Shown here: piece by piece, positions 61,656 through 64,000 of the stretch
How positions within the stretch are numbered: the stretch's first letter is position 1
Layout of the letters: each line of letters opens with the position of its first letter
Source: Rhynchosporium graminicola
Taxonomy: Eukaryota > Ascomycota > Leotiomycetes > Helotiales > Ploettnerulaceae
NCBI GenBank assembly: GCA_900074885.1
Contig: FJUW01000004.1
Coordinates: 124,001 to 188,000 of the forward strand
Reading direction: 5' to 3'
DNA: 64,000 nt
Notes under the pieces: generated by a model
Seen by the model: only the letters and a program-made list of their open reading frames with translations
What the model was told of the DNA's origin: nothing
Database searches by the model: none
Program-made: the position numbers and the translations under genes

Positions 61656-63375
61656 CAAGCGCGAGGTCGATGTGGCATGTGCCTATGCTGGGCCGCAGGG
61701 CTCGTCTAGATGTTGTTGTCGCCTCGCTTGCAATACCCGACTTTAAGACAAAATAAATCTGTTAATACTTGAATGAATCAGATCTTGGTGTTGTGTGTTG
61801 ATGGGTGAAGTTTTTGGTTGAGGAAAAAGTTGATCACGGAATAATTTGAATTGAGGAGATACTGTAAAGCTAGTGTAAGCGACAGGCACTAGTCTCAGGA
61901 GGGGGCCTTCTTATCTCTGTTTTTGTATGCAGCTTCCTAATACGACCGGGTGATATTGAGCGAGATTCGACCTGATGATATTGAATCATGAGTTCACCTA
62001 TTGTGAAGGCCTATATACATATTTAAGAAAAATAATCCGATCCAAAGACCTTCATCCTCAAGATATCTCTTCGGTGAAGTGTCGAAGAATGAATGTATTT
62101 ATCCCCAAACACGTTTTTCTCGCTCCTTCAGCACAAGAAATTTCGCAAAAGCTCCTCGTACGTTATAATAATATGTAAAACAGGTTGTCGAGCGTGGAGA
62201 TGCAGTGCGAACATTAATTGCGATGACGCGTCGAGATCAACGGCCACACAGGCGAAAGCGGTACCGGCGATATGCATCCTCATTACATTAGAGCAACAAA
62301 AGCAGCAAGCATTGACTGACTCGGTGCATAGCCAATCTAAAAGACTATAAGTCGAAGTTGCTCAAATAAGTTTGCATTGACTCCCAAGTGTCGGAAAGGA
62401 CAATGTGTCGAAGCGTGGCCTGGAGCATCCAATATAAATGTAACTTACAGGCTGGTTAACTACAAGTAGAATTGGTACTATTGACAGTAGTCGGCTCTTG
62501 TGGTTGGTCTGGCAAAACTGGCTTTGCATACAGGCTTGTGAACCAAAAGAGGTAGGTCTGCGCTAGGTTTCGCAAGCGAGGAGCGTCGAAAATTTGAATT
62601 CTTGGCAAACCCGAGGCACTCTCCTATCTTTCTTCATCGATTTTAGAGTTGTAAAGCCTCTTCGGTCTGATTTTAATTACTACTGAAGAAAAATGTCATA
62701 CGTAGAGCCAATTCGCCGATTAGGGCTGGTCGTAGGGAAAAGTGCTGTGTGAAGTCGATAAGGAGCTTCCCTCTATCATACAGACTTCATCTAGACTGAT
62801 CAAGAAGTGTTACTTCGGGGCCTCCAGTAGGACGAGAACACATAATCAGAAATGGTACCATCGCAGTTTCTAAAGATCCATAAAGCAAGCGGAATCTTAA
62901 GTACTTGGAGATTTGATTCATCATTGTTTACCTATTTGGCAGCTGAAGTATCAGTTCAAGCGCGTGGTTTCATGTCAACCTCTGTACTCACGCAGGAGGT
63001 GGGCATACATCACGATACTCTCACCTCGATGTTTCTAGTCCATTCTCTGGTCGGCCTTCGGACTCGCTACCGAGACTCGCCATAGCACAGCTGAACCAAG
63101 ACCTGCCAATACTGGTATCATGCGCGTCCTTTTACAATCAGAAGCTAAAATTTTATTATTTTCAAGCTTGGTATATTATCGATCTATGTAGCTGCTTCTG
63201 GAGCTCATTTTTTGAGATCCCTGACGAGTTTCTTCGTAGGAAAAGACGTAAAACCTAATGCTAGGTAGCATGTATCAACCCCGTATGGTTCTGCCTGAGC
63301 AAAAGCATAAATGAGAAATACTAAAACACTTTTGGGAAATAAAAAGCTAAGCCTTCGAACTCATATCTTATTTAA
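61656..63375. other. Intergenic region downstream of uge3; no gene seen
   Basis: Contains the uge3 3' UTR and about 1.5 kb of sequence without a recognisable frame. The frame at 62852-63085 (77 codons) has no family motif. Confidence 0.5.
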
Positions 63376-64000
63376 TCATGCTATCTCGGCTCGCTTTGCC
63401 CTTTATGCCAGTCAGGGAACCATCTCCGGTTCTGCCCTTTCCCTCTAATGTCGCTGGTCGACGAGGCTCAAGCTAGTCGGCCGCTGTCAGGCCCAGTTAA
63501 CCAAATATTACCGACCCGTTGCCTTTTTCATGGCGGAAGTCCCAAGTTCCTGCCGTTGCACGACCGGGAGAAAATGATTCAAAGGTAGCGTTGGATGTTG
63601 TATTGATATATTTGTTTGGCGCCTTCAGGCCCTCATAGCGTGCTTTTCCAATCCAGAGCCTTTCCTCGTGCTCTCGAAGGTATCGTTCGCAGCCAAAAGA
63701 CCTTTGAAAAATGTCTATAATTCTCATTGCTCGAGTAAACTCTTCTACTACTGCTGGCGTATGCTTTTCTCCATTGTTTGGAGGAACAAGTCCCTCTGAA
63801 TCATTAGAAAATGATGCCCATTCGTCAAGCAGAGCCGGAGATTAATCTGTACGCGTACGGAATTGCTGCCTACATGTCCAATCTGTAGTCTGTGAAATCC
63901 CACTCATTGCATACAATGTCTGCGGAAAGAATAGCGGTATTGATGCATTTGGCGTACCAAGTATGTGTGAGCATGGTAGCCGTCGGTAACTTCGACGTCA
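63376..64000 (-). pseudogene. Decayed second copy of the gtb3 3' end, cut by the window edge
   Basis: Minus-strand segments match the intact Gtb3 in colinear order. At the right edge TMLTHTWYAKCINTAILSAD matches TMLSHLWFAKDIKTALLSAD, continuing to DYRLDM and a TAG stop (63870-63872). The central GT4 part, including the EX7E motif, is deleted. Next comes a TAA stop (63842-63844) followed by SPALLDEW (intact copy: LALLDEF). Then, after loss of about 14-18 residues (YEQADARRALG region), comes SFGCERYLREHEERLWIGKA, matching SFSGERYLREHEQMLWVGKA. Weaker similarity (TAAD, RRPA, RTGDGS) continues to about 63376. The intron that interrupts this part of gtb3 (between LW and FAK) is missing here. With two stops and deletions the copy cannot make a working enzyme. 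Its upstream part lies outside the window. Confidence 0.85.

Noticed and set aside
1..64000. CRISPR arrays, operons, bacterial ribosome binding sites
   Set aside because: The introns and gene content show a fungal nuclear genome; the tandem repeats are microsatellites without spacers.

Overview
The window is nuclear DNA of a filamentous ascomycete (Pezizomycotina). The genes have short spliceosomal introns (about 45-70 bases, GTAAGT-type donors, CAG/TAG acceptors). Intergenic spaces are long and full of microsatellites. The genes include a fungal Mediator subunit 16, a Mep/Amt ammonium permease, MFS carriers and a galactosaminogalactan (GAG)-type exopolysaccharide locus. A Leotiomycete-like host is a guess I cannot prove. 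Two short N-runs (12591-12643 and 50106-50159), both bordered by G or C homopolymer, mark assembly gaps.

Layout. 1-130: probable terminus of a pogo-like DNA transposon. 800-4061 (+): MED16/Sin4, nine exons that close in frame to 949 aa. 7575-10964 (+): a 1092-aa coiled-coil protein, three exons. 10965-17468: gene-free, with dense simple repeats, one gap and an AT-rich stretch. 17469-19295 (-): ammonium transporter, five exons, 481 aa. 19296-27888: gene-poor. 27889-29419 (+): MFS transporter, three exons, 468 aa. It is convergent with a sugar transporter at 29797-31846 (-). 31847-37064: gene-poor.

The right half is the main interest. 37065-46421 (-) is a giant (about 2943 aa, eleven exons) multi-membrane-span protein ending in a PelF-like GT4 glycosyltransferase domain, which I identify as Gtb3. 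49914-52499 (+) is a secreted Agd3-type deacetylase (six exons, 746 aa). 60357-61655 (+) is an intronless UDP-glucose/UDP-GlcNAc 4-epimerase of the Uge3 type. Together they form the synthesis-and-deacetylation half of a GAG cluster: Uge3 supplies UDP-GalNAc/UDP-Gal, Gtb3 polymerises and exports, and Agd3 de-N-acetylates the polymer outside the cell.

The gene order matches the Aspergillus fumigatus cluster (gtb3-agd3-ega3-sph3-uge3), but the slot where the glycoside hydrolases ega3 and sph3 would sit (52.5-60.3 kb) holds no recognisable gene. Just past uge3, running off the right edge, is a decayed second copy of the gtb3 3' end with in-frame stops and an internal deletion. It points to an old duplication or rearrangement of the locus. 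Most exon boundaries given were read by hand from splice signals and reading-frame continuity; none were checked against transcripts.
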